Below, piece by piece: positions 16,924 through 25,120 of a stretch of DNA of 64,000 bases (its first letter is position 1; each line of letters starts with the position of its first letter). The translations under genes and the position numbers were made by a program. The stretch is from Brachybacterium fresconis (lineage in GTDB: Bacteria > Actinomycetota > Actinomycetes > Actinomycetales > Dermabacteraceae): assembly GCF_017876515.1 (NCBI RefSeq), contig NZ_JAGIOC010000001.1:3844001-3908000 (forward strand). The letters run 5' to 3'. Below the pieces are notes generated by a model, which saw nothing but the letters and a program-made list of their open reading frames with translations, had not been told where the DNA came from and did no database searches.

Positions 16924-19167
16924 TCAGGAGACCTCGGCGCGGGTCAGGTCGATCAGGAGGGCCTGCTCGGGGTCGAGCAGCGGGGCGGTCAGACCGGCCG
17001 CGGTCAGGACGCTGCCCGGCACCGGCAGTCCGCCCTCGTCGGCCGCCTGCTCGGCCAGCTGCATCCAGCGGGGCGGGACCAGGCTGGAGGTGCGGGCGGC
17101 CGACGGCAGCGGCAGGATCCGATAGACGGCCTCGGGGTCCAGGCCGGGGAAGCGGAGTCGGTCGTGCTGGGAGCGGTCCGAGCGGCCGACGGCGGCGAGG
17201 GTGAACAGGGCGCGCTCGCGGTCGGGGGAGACCACGCCGTGCAGCCACAGCGGACTGTCGCCGCGGTCGGCCCGCACCAGGTCACCGGTGAACAGCAGCT
17301 CGCGGCGGTCCTGGTACAGCGCGATCCAGCCGCGCAGGGCGGTGAGCTCCTCGGTGCTCGCCTGCGTGAGGTCCCATTCGATGCCGAGATGGCCGAACAG
17401 GGCCGAGGCGGCGCGGAAGTCGAGGCTGTGGAATCGGCCGGTGGCGTGCGAGGCGCCGGAGGCGATGTGGCTGCCCATCAGCTCCAGCGGGACCAGCTGT
17501 GCGGTCCAACGGTTCATCTGCTGGCGCTCCAGCGGGTCGATGCAGTCCGAGACCCACACCCGGTCGGTGCGCTCGAGCACGCCGAGATCCACGCGGGCCC
17601 CGCCGGAGGAGCAGGATTCGATCTCGAGCCCGGGATGGGCGATCTTCAGCGCGTCCATCAGGGCGTAGGCGGCCCGGGTCTGGGCGTGGACGGCGGCGCG
17701 GCCGGAGCTGCGGGTGGCGGCCTCGAGCAGATCGCGGTTGTGGTCCCACTTGATGTAGCCGATGTCGTAGGCGGCCAGCACCGCGGACATCTGCCCCAGC
17801 ACGTGCTCGAACGCCTCGGGGATCGACAGGTTCAGCACCTGCTGGTGGCGGGAGGGCAGCGGCAGGCGGTCCGCCGACGGCGCCATGATCCACTCCGGAT
17901 GCGCACGGGCGACGTCGGAGTCGAGGCTGACCATCTCGGGCTCGAACCAGAGCCCGAACTCCATGCCGGCCCCGGTGACGTGGTCGACCAGCGGGCCGAG
18001 GCCGTCGGGCCAGACGTCGGTGGAGACCACCCAGTCGCCCAGGCCCGCGGTGTCGTCGCGGCGGGAGCCGAACCAGCCGTCGTCCAGCACGAACCGTTCC
18101 ACGCCGAGGGCGGACGCCTGATCGGCGAGCTCGGTGAGCTTCGCCAGGTCGTGGTCGAAGTAGACGGCCTCCCACACGTTCAGGGTGACCGGGCGCTCGG
18201 TGTCGACGTGGTTCGTCCGTGAGCGCAGGTGGCGGTGGAAGCGGGAGGCCACCGCGTCCAGCCCCTCGCCGTAGGACGCGTACAGCCAGGGCCCGACGTA
18301 CTCCTCGCCGGAGGCCAGCACGACCTCGCCGGGCAGCAGCAGCTCGCCGCCGCCGAGGATCCGGTCGCCGGTGCTGATCTGCTCGGCCAGGTGGCGGTGG
18401 TTGCCGGAGAAGGCGGTGTGCACCGCCCACACCTCGCCGTGGCGGAAGCCGATGCCGGAGGGCCCGGCGTGCAGCACGTGGGCGGCGTCGGGCCCGGTGC
18501 GGCCGCGGCGGTTCTCGCGCAAGTGGGTGCCGACGGTGAAGGCGCTGCGCTGCGGGGTGCGCTCCTTGCCCCAGCGGCCGGCGAAGTCCAGCAGCTCCTC
18601 GGCGTGACCGGGCACCGGGACGGTCACGGTGAGCTCGTCGAGCGTGTAGGGGAGGTCGGCGGAGCTGGTCAGGCTCGCGCGCTGGCGCAGCAGGCCCGTG
18701 GGCAGCAGCTCGACCTCGAGCCCGACCTTCAGGCCGAGCTCGGGATCGGCGAGGTCGAAGCGCACCAGTGCTGCGCCGGTCTCGGTGTGGGCGGCGGTGA
18801 GGGGACGGCCGTCGAGCGTGACCGCGCGGGTGAGCAGGCGCGGCGCCCAGCCGGAGCCGTCGGGCCGCGATCCCGTCAGGCCCGGTCGGCCGATCCACCC
18901 GTCGCACTGCTGGGGGAGGATCCCGACCCGCACCGGGACGTCGACCGCGTTGTGGGGGACCGGCGCGATGCTCGCCGCGCACGCGGCGTCCAGGCCCGTC
19001 GGTCCGAGCGCGCCGAGGTCCGCGCCCCAGTGCACGAGGGCGGGGGAGCGGCCGTCGGTGACGTCCAGGACCACCGAGACCCCGGCGGCGCTCAGGTGCA
19101 GGCGCTGCGTCGCGCCCGGGGACGGCGCGACCACCGAGGTGTCGGCAGGGGTCCGGTTCACAGACAT
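16924..19167 (-). CDS. Alpha-galactosidase, glycoside hydrolase family 36
   Basis: 747 residues. Hydrolyses terminal alpha-galactose from melibiose, raffinose or related sugars; no signal peptide, so it acts on imported sugars in the cytoplasm. An N-terminal beta-sandwich (about 1-310) is followed by the TIM barrel. Visible catalytic elements are LDDGWFGSRRDD, the nucleophile Asp475 in YIKWDHNRD, and the acid/base Asp541 in WVSDCIDP, at positions close to those of characterised GH36 tetramer-type enzymes. ATG 19167 has GGAGG 6 nt upstream; an in-frame start at 19242 lies in the promoter. First gene of the four-gene operon ending with the binding protein. Confidence 0.95.
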   Translation of the reverse strand: MSVNRTPADTSVVAPSPGATQRLHLSAAGVSVVLDVTDGRSPALVHWGADLGALGPTGLDAACAASIAPVPHNAVDVPVRVGILPQQCDGWIGRPGLTGSRPDGSGWAPRLLTRAVTLDGRPLTAAHTETGAALVRFDLADPELGLKVGLEVELLPTGLLRQRASLTSSADLPYTLDELTVTVPVPGHAEELLDFAGRWGKERTPQRSAFTVGTHLRENRRGRTGPDAAHVLHAGPSGIGFRHGEVWAVHTAFSGNHRHLAEQISTGDRILGGGELLLPGEVVLASGEEYVGPWLYASYGEGLDAVASRFHRHLRSRTNHVDTERPVTLNVWEAVYFDHDLAKLTELADQASALGVERFVLDDGWFGSRRDDTAGLGDWVVSTDVWPDGLGPLVDHVTGAGMEFGLWFEPEMVSLDSDVARAHPEWIMAPSADRLPLPSRHQQVLNLSIPEAFEHVLGQMSAVLAAYDIGYIKWDHNRDLLEAATRSSGRAAVHAQTRAAYALMDALKIAHPGLEIESCSSGGARVDLGVLERTDRVWVSDCIDPLERQQMNRWTAQLVPLELMGSHIASGASHATGRFHSLDFRAASALFGHLGIEWDLTQASTEELTALRGWIALYQDRRELLFTGDLVRADRGDSPLWLHGVVSPDRERALFTLAAVGRSDRSQHDRLRFPGLDPEAVYRILPLPSAARTSSLVPPRWMQLAEQAADEGGLPVPGSVLTAAGLTAPLLDPEQALLIDLTRAEVS

Positions 19168-19234
19168 CCATGACCTCCGGGATGCGATGGAGCGCGCTGC
19201 GCGACGTGTCGCCGGCGGCGAGCTGAACAAATAA

Positions 19235-19273
19235 TTACGCAATGAAAGTAAAGGCTTCCGCGTCCGGCGTCAA
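19235..19273 (-). promoter_or_regulatory. Promoter and candidate operator of the alpha-galactosidase operon
   Basis: On the minus strand TTGACG (19268-19273), a 17-nt spacer and TACTTT (19245-19250) form a good housekeeping promoter about 70 nt before ATG 19167. A 17-bp inverted repeat TTAC-N9-GTAA (19235-19251) covers the -10 element and lies in an AT-rich island. A repressor bound there would block transcription. The ROK protein at 12288 is a candidate binder (inference). Confidence 0.65.
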
Positions 19274-19414
19274 GCGGAACGGCGCTCCGTCCTCAGACGC
19301 GTCGTCCCTCACCGGGAGCGGCGCTCCTGCGCCGTCCGGGCCCTACGATGACGTCTCGTGCGCGATCCCCGTGCACCTCCCGGCACCGGGAGATGTCCGC
19401 TCCGTGGGAGTTCG

Positions 19415-20983
19415 ATGTCCGCCTCCGCCGCGCTCCGCCGCCCGCGACGCCTCGATCGTGTGCTCGACCGTGTCGAGCGGGTGGGCAATCGACTGCCCGA
19501 CCCGCTCGTGCTCTTCGCCGCACTGTTCCTCCTCACCGCGGTGCTCACCACCGTGCTGGGGGAGCTCGGGGCGCAGGTGCAGGTGCCCGGCGAGGACGAG
19601 CCCGTGCAGGTGCGCTCGTTCTTCAGCGGCGCGGGGCTCACCTGGTTCACCACCACGATGGGCGAGAACTACATCGGCTTCCCGCCGCTGGTGAATGTGC
19701 TGCCGATCGTCATCGCCGTGGGGATCGCCGAGGGGTCCGGCATGCTCAGCGCCGGAATCCGGGGACTGTTCGGGTCTGCTCCGCGCTGGTTGCTGCCGTA
19801 TGTCATCGCCTTCGTCGGGGTCAACGGGAACCTCATGAGCGACACCTCGTTCGTGGTCATCCCGCCGCTGGCCGCCCTCGTCTTCGCGGCCGCGGGTCGC
19901 CACCCCGTGGCCGGCCTGATCGGTGGCTTCGCGGCCGTCGGCGCGTCGTTCTCGACGGCCATGCTGCCCTCGCCGATCGACGCGAACTTCGCCGGCATCA
20001 CCTCGGGCGTGATGGGGGCGCTTCCCGAATCCCTCGGCGCTGCCCCCGTCACCGTCGTCTCCAACTATTGGATCAACCTCGCCTCGTCCCTGGTGCTCGT
20101 GCTCGCCTGCGGCGCTCTCATCGACCGGGTGCTCGAGCCGCGCCTGGCCAGAGCGGGCATCCCGAGGACCACGACCGCCGAGAACGAGGACGCGCAGGAC
20201 GACGTCAGCTCGGCGGTCGGGGTCGAGGAGAAGCGCGCGCTGGTCTGGGCGGGCGCGACGCTGGTCGGTCTCGTCGCACTGATCGTGGCGATCGCCGTGG
20301 CGCCGTTCTCCCCGTGGCAGAGCGAGAGCGGCGGACTGCTGCCGGACTCGCCCTTCATGGGGTCCATCGTCTTCCTCATCGTCATGGTGTTCTCGGTGAC
20401 GGGCATCGTCTACGGCGCACGGGTGGGCACCATCCGCACCGGCGGCGACGTCGCCCGCTGCATGGGGCAGGGCCTGCAGTCCATGACCAGCTTCCTCGTC
20501 GTGGCCTTCGCCCTCGCCCAGTTCCTCGCCCTGTTCGAATGGAGCGGAGTGGGCACCTATCTCGCCGTGCACGGTGCGGCCTGGCTCCAGTCCGCGCAGC
20601 TCGGCGGCCTGCCAGTGGTGCTCGCGTTCGTGGTGCTCTGCGCAGCGGCGAACCTCTTCATCACCTCCGGCACCTCGATGTGGGGGCTGATGGCGGTGGT
20701 CTTCGTGCCGATGCTCGGCCTCACCGGCATCGAGCCGGCCTTCGTGCAGGCGGCTTTCCGCATCGGGGACTCCTCGACGCAGATCATCACCCCGCTCAGC
20801 CCCTATCTCATCGTGCTGCTGGGGATGGTGCGCCGCTATGAGCCGGGCGCAGGGCTGGGCACTCTGGTGGCACGCCTGCTTCCCTTCACCCTCGTGTTCT
20901 TCACGGTGTGGGTGGCGATCCTCCTCGTGTTCTACGGTCTGGACCTGCCGATCGGGCCCGCGAACGACATCCACCTGGACTGA
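19415..20983 (+). CDS. AbgT family transporter
   Basis: 522 residues with about 11-13 membrane segments. Family features include GENYIGFPPLVNVLPIVIAV, GVNGNLMSDTSFVVIPPLAA and the C-terminal SSTQIITPLSPYLIVLLGMV, characteristic of AbgT proteins. The family was named for p-aminobenzoyl-glutamate import; members have also been shown to export sulfonamides, so substrate and direction are open. ATG 19415 has GGGAG 4 nt upstream and is preferred over the frame start at 19358. The gene is divergent from the alpha-galactosidase operon. Its stop codon lies inside a 23-bp tandem repeat. Confidence 0.9.
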   Translation: MSASAALRRPRRLDRVLDRVERVGNRLPDPLVLFAALFLLTAVLTTVLGELGAQVQVPGEDEPVQVRSFFSGAGLTWFTTTMGENYIGFPPLVNVLPIVIAVGIAEGSGMLSAGIRGLFGSAPRWLLPYVIAFVGVNGNLMSDTSFVVIPPLAALVFAAAGRHPVAGLIGGFAAVGASFSTAMLPSPIDANFAGITSGVMGALPESLGAAPVTVVSNYWINLASSLVLVLACGALIDRVLEPRLARAGIPRTTTAENEDAQDDVSSAVGVEEKRALVWAGATLVGLVALIVAIAVAPFSPWQSESGGLLPDSPFMGSIVFLIVMVFSVTGIVYGARVGTIRTGGDVARCMGQGLQSMTSFLVVAFALAQFLALFEWSGVGTYLAVHGAAWLQSAQLGGLPVVLAFVVLCAAANLFITSGTSMWGLMAVVFVPMLGLTGIEPAFVQAAFRIGDSSTQIITPLSPYLIVLLGMVRRYEPGAGLGTLVARLLPFTLVFFTVWVAILLVFYGLDLPIGPANDIHLD

Positions 20984-21030
20984 CGAACGACATCCACCTG
21001 GACTGACGAACGACATCCAGCCGGACCGAC
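20962..21030. repeat. 23-bp tandem repeat x3 spanning the AbgT stop codon
   Basis: Two exact copies (20962-20984 and 20985-21007) and one diverged copy (21008-21030) of GAACGACATCCACCTGGACT plus GAC, then a partial fourth unit. The stop TGA (20981-20983) is in the first copy, so the repeat continues the coding sequence into the untranslated region. Confidence 0.95.
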
Positions 21031-21144
21031 GAACGAGATGTGCTGTCGTGGCGAGCGCGGGGCGTCCGTCGTCCGGTCATCCTCCGCGCCGGTCTCCGAC
21101 GGACGCTAGCCTGATCTCTTCGACGACCAGGCCAGGAGCCCCCG

Positions 21145-22356
21145 ATGATCTTCACCCAGTCCTCCAAGCTGCGCGACGTGTGCTACGAGATCCGCGGGCC
21201 GGTGCCCGCCGAGGCCGCCCGCATGGAGGCCGAGGGGCACCAGATCATCAAGCTGAACATCGGCAATCCGGCACCGTTCGGCTTCGAGGCCCCCGACGAG
21301 ATCCTCGTCGACATGATCAAGAACCTGCCCACCGCGCAGGGCTACTCCGACTCCAAGGGCATCCCGGCGGCTCGGCGCGCGGTCGCGCAGTACTACCAGA
21401 CGCGGGACATGCCCGGGATCGGACTGGATGACGTCTATCTCGGCAACGGCGTCTCCGAGCTGATCCAGATGGTGTGCCAGGCGCTGGTCGACGACGGCGA
21501 CGAAGTGCTGGTCCCGCAGCCGGACTACCCGCTGTGGACCGCCTCGGTGTCGCTGGCCGGCGGGCGCGCGGTGCACTACCGCTGCGACGAGGAGGACAGC
21601 TGGTGGCCCGACGTCACCGACATCGCCGACCGGATCACCGAGCGGACCAAGGCGATCGTCGTGATCAACCCCAACAACCCCACCGGCGCCGTGTACCCGG
21701 AGCACGTGCTGCGCGACATCGTGGAGGTGGCCCGCAAGCACGGGCTGATGATCCTGGCCGACGAGATCTACGACAAGATCCTCTACGACGACGCGGTCCA
21801 CACCCCGATCGCCTCGCTCGCCCCCGACCTGCTGTCGATCACGTTCAACGGTCTGTCCAAGGCGTACCGTGTGGCCGGCTTCCGGGCCGGGTGGATGGCG
21901 CTGTACGGACCGAAGGACGACGCCACCAGCTTCATCGAGGGCCTGGACGTGCTCTCGAACATGCGGCTGTGCCCGAACGTGCCCGCCCAGCACGTGGTCG
22001 CCACGGCGCTCGGCGGCCACCAGTCGATCGACGAGCTGCTGCTGCCGGGCGGGCGGCTGCGCGAGCAGCGTGACGTCGCCTACGAGGGCCTCAGCGCCAT
22101 CGACGGCATCAGCGTGGTCAAGGCCGAAGGGGCGCTGTACATGTTCCCGAGGATCGACCGCGAGATGTACGCCATCGAGGACGACGAGCAGTTCGCCTAC
22201 GACCTGCTGCGCTCGCAGAAGCTGCTGGTCACCCACGGCACCGGCTTCAACATGAGCACGCCGGACCACTTCCGCCTGGTCACCCTGCCGTCGGTCGAGC
22301 TGCTCGAGGACGCCGTGGACCGCATCGGGGACTACCTGGCCGGCATCCGCCGCTGA
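21145..22356 (+). CDS. Pyridoxal-phosphate aminotransferase, alanine transaminase type
   Basis: 403 residues. Class I aminotransferase that would move the amino group between alanine (or a similar amino acid) and 2-oxoglutarate. N-terminal SKLRDVCYEIRGPV and KLNIGNPAPFGF are typical of the AlaA/AlaT group. Visible motifs are LGNGVSELIQMV, INPNNPTGAVY (aspartate/cofactor region), ADEIYDKILYD, and the Schiff-base lysine in FNGLSKAYRVAGFR. It has a ribosome site AGGAG and a TAGCCT -10 at 21107-21112, so unlike many neighbours its mRNA has a short leader. Convergent with fprA. Confidence 0.9.
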   Translation: MIFTQSSKLRDVCYEIRGPVPAEAARMEAEGHQIIKLNIGNPAPFGFEAPDEILVDMIKNLPTAQGYSDSKGIPAARRAVAQYYQTRDMPGIGLDDVYLGNGVSELIQMVCQALVDDGDEVLVPQPDYPLWTASVSLAGGRAVHYRCDEEDSWWPDVTDIADRITERTKAIVVINPNNPTGAVYPEHVLRDIVEVARKHGLMILADEIYDKILYDDAVHTPIASLAPDLLSITFNGLSKAYRVAGFRAGWMALYGPKDDATSFIEGLDVLSNMRLCPNVPAQHVVATALGGHQSIDELLLPGGRLREQRDVAYEGLSAIDGISVVKAEGALYMFPRIDREMYAIEDDEQFAYDLLRSQKLLVTHGTGFNMSTPDHFRLVTLPSVELLEDAVDRIGDYLAGIRR

Positions 22357-22401
22357 CCCGCGGGAGCGCTGCGTCTGCCGCGGGAGCGCCGCGCCGCGAC
22401 C

Positions 22402-23868
22402 TCAGGCGTTCGCGGGGGTGCTCATGCCCTCGCGGGCCACGCGCACCATCTCCTCGCGCTCGACCACCTTCACGCGGGCGCGCGGTTCGTCGTCGGCATC
22501 CACCGCAGCGGCGCCGAGAGCCTTCTCGTGCTCGTCCAGCGCCATCCAGCCGTCCCAGGTCGTGAAGGGCACGCCCTTGTCCTCGAGCAGGCGCAGGATC
22601 GAATCCTCGTCCCGCTCGGGGGCGGGCGTGAGCGTGCCGGACTCGATGTCCTCGAGCAGCGAGGCGATCGTCTCGATCGCATCGGATTTGGTGGCGCCGA
22701 TCAGCCCCACCGGCCCGCGCTTGATCCAGCCGTTGGCGTACAGGCCGGGCACCACGGTGCCCTCGGTGTCGGTGACGCGACCGGCGACGTTGTGGATCAC
22801 GCCGCGCTTCGCGTCGTAGGGGATGCCGGGCAGCTCGGAGCCGTGGTAGCCGACGGCGCGGTAGACGGCACCCAGCTCGTAGTCGACGAACTCGCCGGTG
22901 CCCTCGACGCGACCCTCGGTGTCCAGTCGGGTGCGCTCGAAGCGCATCCCGGTGACCCGCCCGTCCTCGCCGAGCACCTCGACGGGCCGGTGCCAGAAGT
23001 GCATGTGCAACCGGCGGCTGACCGGCCCGCCGTGCTTGTCGGTCGGCTCCTCGCCCGCGGCCTCGCGACGCTGCTGCTCCTCGAGCCAGCCGGAGAAGTT
23101 CCGCACCACCTGGTCGGTGCGCTTGTCGGCCTTGATGGTCTCCCACTCGGCCTCGGTGATCTGCTCGAGGTCGCGCGGATCCATGACGACCTGCAGACCC
23201 TGGGGATGGGCGAGCTCGCGGGCCTCCAGCGGGGAGAACTTGGTCTGGGCGGGGCCGCGGCGACCGAAGACGTGCACATCGGTGGTGTTCGCGGCCTGCA
23301 GGCCCTCGTGGACATTGGCAGGGATCTCGGTGCGCAGCAGCTCGTCGGCGCTCTTGGACAGCACGCGGGACACGTCGAGGGCCACGTTGCCGTTGCCGAT
23401 CACCGCGACGGATTCGGCGTCCAGCTCCCAGGTGCGCGGGTAGTCCGGGTTGCCGTCGTACCAGGCGACGAAGTCGGCGGCGCCGTGGGAGCCGGCCAGC
23501 TCGATGCCGGGGATGTCGAGGTCGGCGTCCTGGAGCGCCCCGGTGGCGAAGATGACCGCGTCGTAGTGGGCGCGCAGCTCCTCCGCGGTCAGGTCGGTGC
23601 CGAACTCGACGTCGCCGAGGAAGCGGATGTCGCCGCGGCCGAGGATGCGGTGCAGGGCCGTGATGATGCCCTTGATGCGCGGATGATCAGGGGCGACGCC
23701 GTACCGGATCAGCCCGAACGGCGTCGGCATGCGATCGACCAGGTCGATCGAGACCTCGAGATCGCCGTTCTTGACCTGCTTCGAGCGCAGCAGGGTCTCG
23801 GCGGCGTAGACGCCGGCGGGGCCGGAGCCGATGACGGCCAGACGGAAGGGCTGCTGGGAGGAGGACAT
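22402..23868 (-). CDS. fprA: Ferredoxin/adrenodoxin-type NADP+ reductase
   Basis: 488 residues. FAD enzyme moving electrons from NADPH to ferredoxin for P450s and other redox partners. The FAD-binding AVIGSGPAGVYAAE is at the start; DRMPTPFGLIRYGVAPDHP is the hallmark of the adrenodoxin-reductase/FprA group. The NADP-binding VIGNGNVALDVSRVL follows near residue 160 and GWIKRGPVGLIGATKSDA near residue 365. ATG 23868 has GAGGTGAG upstream. About 30 residues longer than M. tuberculosis FprA (456 residues, from memory), mainly in a C-terminal extension. Single gene, convergent with the aminotransferase. Confidence 0.93.
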   Translation of the reverse strand: MSSSQQPFRLAVIGSGPAGVYAAETLLRSKQVKNGDLEVSIDLVDRMPTPFGLIRYGVAPDHPRIKGIITALHRILGRGDIRFLGDVEFGTDLTAEELRAHYDAVIFATGALQDADLDIPGIELAGSHGAADFVAWYDGNPDYPRTWELDAESVAVIGNGNVALDVSRVLSKSADELLRTEIPANVHEGLQAANTTDVHVFGRRGPAQTKFSPLEARELAHPQGLQVVMDPRDLEQITEAEWETIKADKRTDQVVRNFSGWLEEQQRREAAGEEPTDKHGGPVSRRLHMHFWHRPVEVLGEDGRVTGMRFERTRLDTEGRVEGTGEFVDYELGAVYRAVGYHGSELPGIPYDAKRGVIHNVAGRVTDTEGTVVPGLYANGWIKRGPVGLIGATKSDAIETIASLLEDIESGTLTPAPERDEDSILRLLEDKGVPFTTWDGWMALDEHEKALGAAAVDADDEPRARVKVVEREEMVRVAREGMSTPANA

Positions 23869-24139
23869 CTCACCTCGGTCTCGTGGCGCGGAGCGCCGGG
23901 TCGGATGCGTCGTCGAGCGCGCGCTGATTTCCGCACCACTGTATACGCGAAATTCAGGGACGGACCGGCCCGTGTGAGCTGGACGACGTGGTCCCGCCGC
24001 CCGCCGGCGGCGCCTCGCGCGGCCGAGGAACCGCGCTCCGCCGGATCACGTCGCGGGGGCGACGTCGCTGGTGGGACCGTCACCAGGCGGGACCGCTCCG
24101 AGGGGGCGACGTCGCTGGTGGGACCGTCACCCGGCGGGC
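23869..24139. other. Intergenic region with 47-bp direct repeats
   Basis: A 30-bp sequence is repeated exactly at 24055-24084 and 24102-24131 (period 47), with weaker similarity continuing past each copy to the stop codon of the transglutaminase gene at 24140-24142. A slightly AT-rich patch at 23930-23955 precedes fprA and may hold its promoter. No gene is seen. Confidence 0.8.
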
Positions 24140-25120
24140 TCACTCCGCAGGCGCCGCCTCCGAGGGCACGGGCACGACGCCGACGGCGACGTCGAGGGTG
24201 CTGGTCGCCCCGGGCGGGCCGACGACGATGCCCTTCAGCGGCGGCACGTCCCCGTAGTCCCGGCCCCAGGCGGTGGTCACGAAGCGCTGGTCGACGAAGG
24301 TGCGGTTGGTGGGGTCGATGTCCACCCACCCCGCGCCGGGCACCAGCACGCTGAGCCAGGCATGGGAGGCGGCCGAGCCGATCATCTCCCCGGCCGGCTG
24401 CGTGCCGAGGGCCCCTTCGGCCGACGGGGCCGTGCGCAGATATCCCGAGACGTACCGGGCGGCCAGGCCCGCGGCGCGCACCGCGGCCACGCCCACGTGC
24501 GAGAAGTCCTGGCACACGCCGTGCCGAGCCGCGAGCACGTCCTCGAGCGTGGAGGTCACCGTGGTGGCGTCCGAGTCGTAGGTGAAGTCGGTATGGATCA
24601 GGGCGGTCAGCGCGGCCAGGCATTCCCCGATGGAGCGCTCCGGCGTGAACACCGTCTCGGAGAGCTCGCGGGCGGCCGTCAGCGTCGGGACCCGCGGGGA
24701 GGGGTGGAGGAAGTCGACGCCCTCGGCAGGCAGCAGCTGTCCCCAGTGGTCCGGGGCGCACTGCTCCCACGGCCGCGACATCGCCTCGGCGCCGTACCGG
24801 CGCTCGGAGACCGTGACATGGGCGTGGGAGTGCACGTCGAGCCGCTCATGGAGGTCGTCGACCAGCAGATACGTCGAGGAATTGCCGTAGAAGTCGGTGT
24901 GCGCCGTCAGTCGCGCGGGGGAGGGGTCCACGACCACCTCGTGCGAGAGCACCCGCTGGTGCGGGGTGGCGCGCGGCTCGACGTGGGCGCGGCCGTAGTT
25001 GCGTGAGACCGGCTTCGCGTAGTGGTAGCTGGTCAGGTGGTGGACGCGGTAGTCGACGGCCTCGGCCGCCGTGTCGTCCTCGGTGCGCAGCGGGATCATC
25101 GGGAGGGGGTTCTCAGACAT
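24140..25120 (-). CDS. Transglutaminase-like (cysteine protease fold) protein
   Basis: 326 residues. The N-terminal beta domain (DYRVHHLTSYHYAKPV, LSHEVVVDP) is the bacterial transglutaminase-like N-terminal domain. The catalytic core carries Cys in RHGVCQDFSH, His in AASHAWLSV and Asp in WVDIDPTN, the full triad. Such proteins are usually encoded with circularly permuted ATP-grasp and alpha-E proteins and are proposed to belong to a peptide-forming or amidase system that has no proven product. ATG codons at 25123 and 25120 overlap the end of the upstream fused gene, with a GGGGGG stretch before them. Confidence 0.9.
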   Translation of the reverse strand: MSENPLPMIPLRTEDDTAAEAVDYRVHHLTSYHYAKPVSRNYGRAHVEPRATPHQRVLSHEVVVDPSPARLTAHTDFYGNSSTYLLVDDLHERLDVHSHAHVTVSERRYGAEAMSRPWEQCAPDHWGQLLPAEGVDFLHPSPRVPTLTAARELSETVFTPERSIGECLAALTALIHTDFTYDSDATTVTSTLEDVLAARHGVCQDFSHVGVAAVRAAGLAARYVSGYLRTAPSAEGALGTQPAGEMIGSAASHAWLSVLVPGAGWVDIDPTNRTFVDQRFVTTAWGRDYGDVPPLKGIVVGPPGATSTLDVAVGVVPVPSEAAPAE

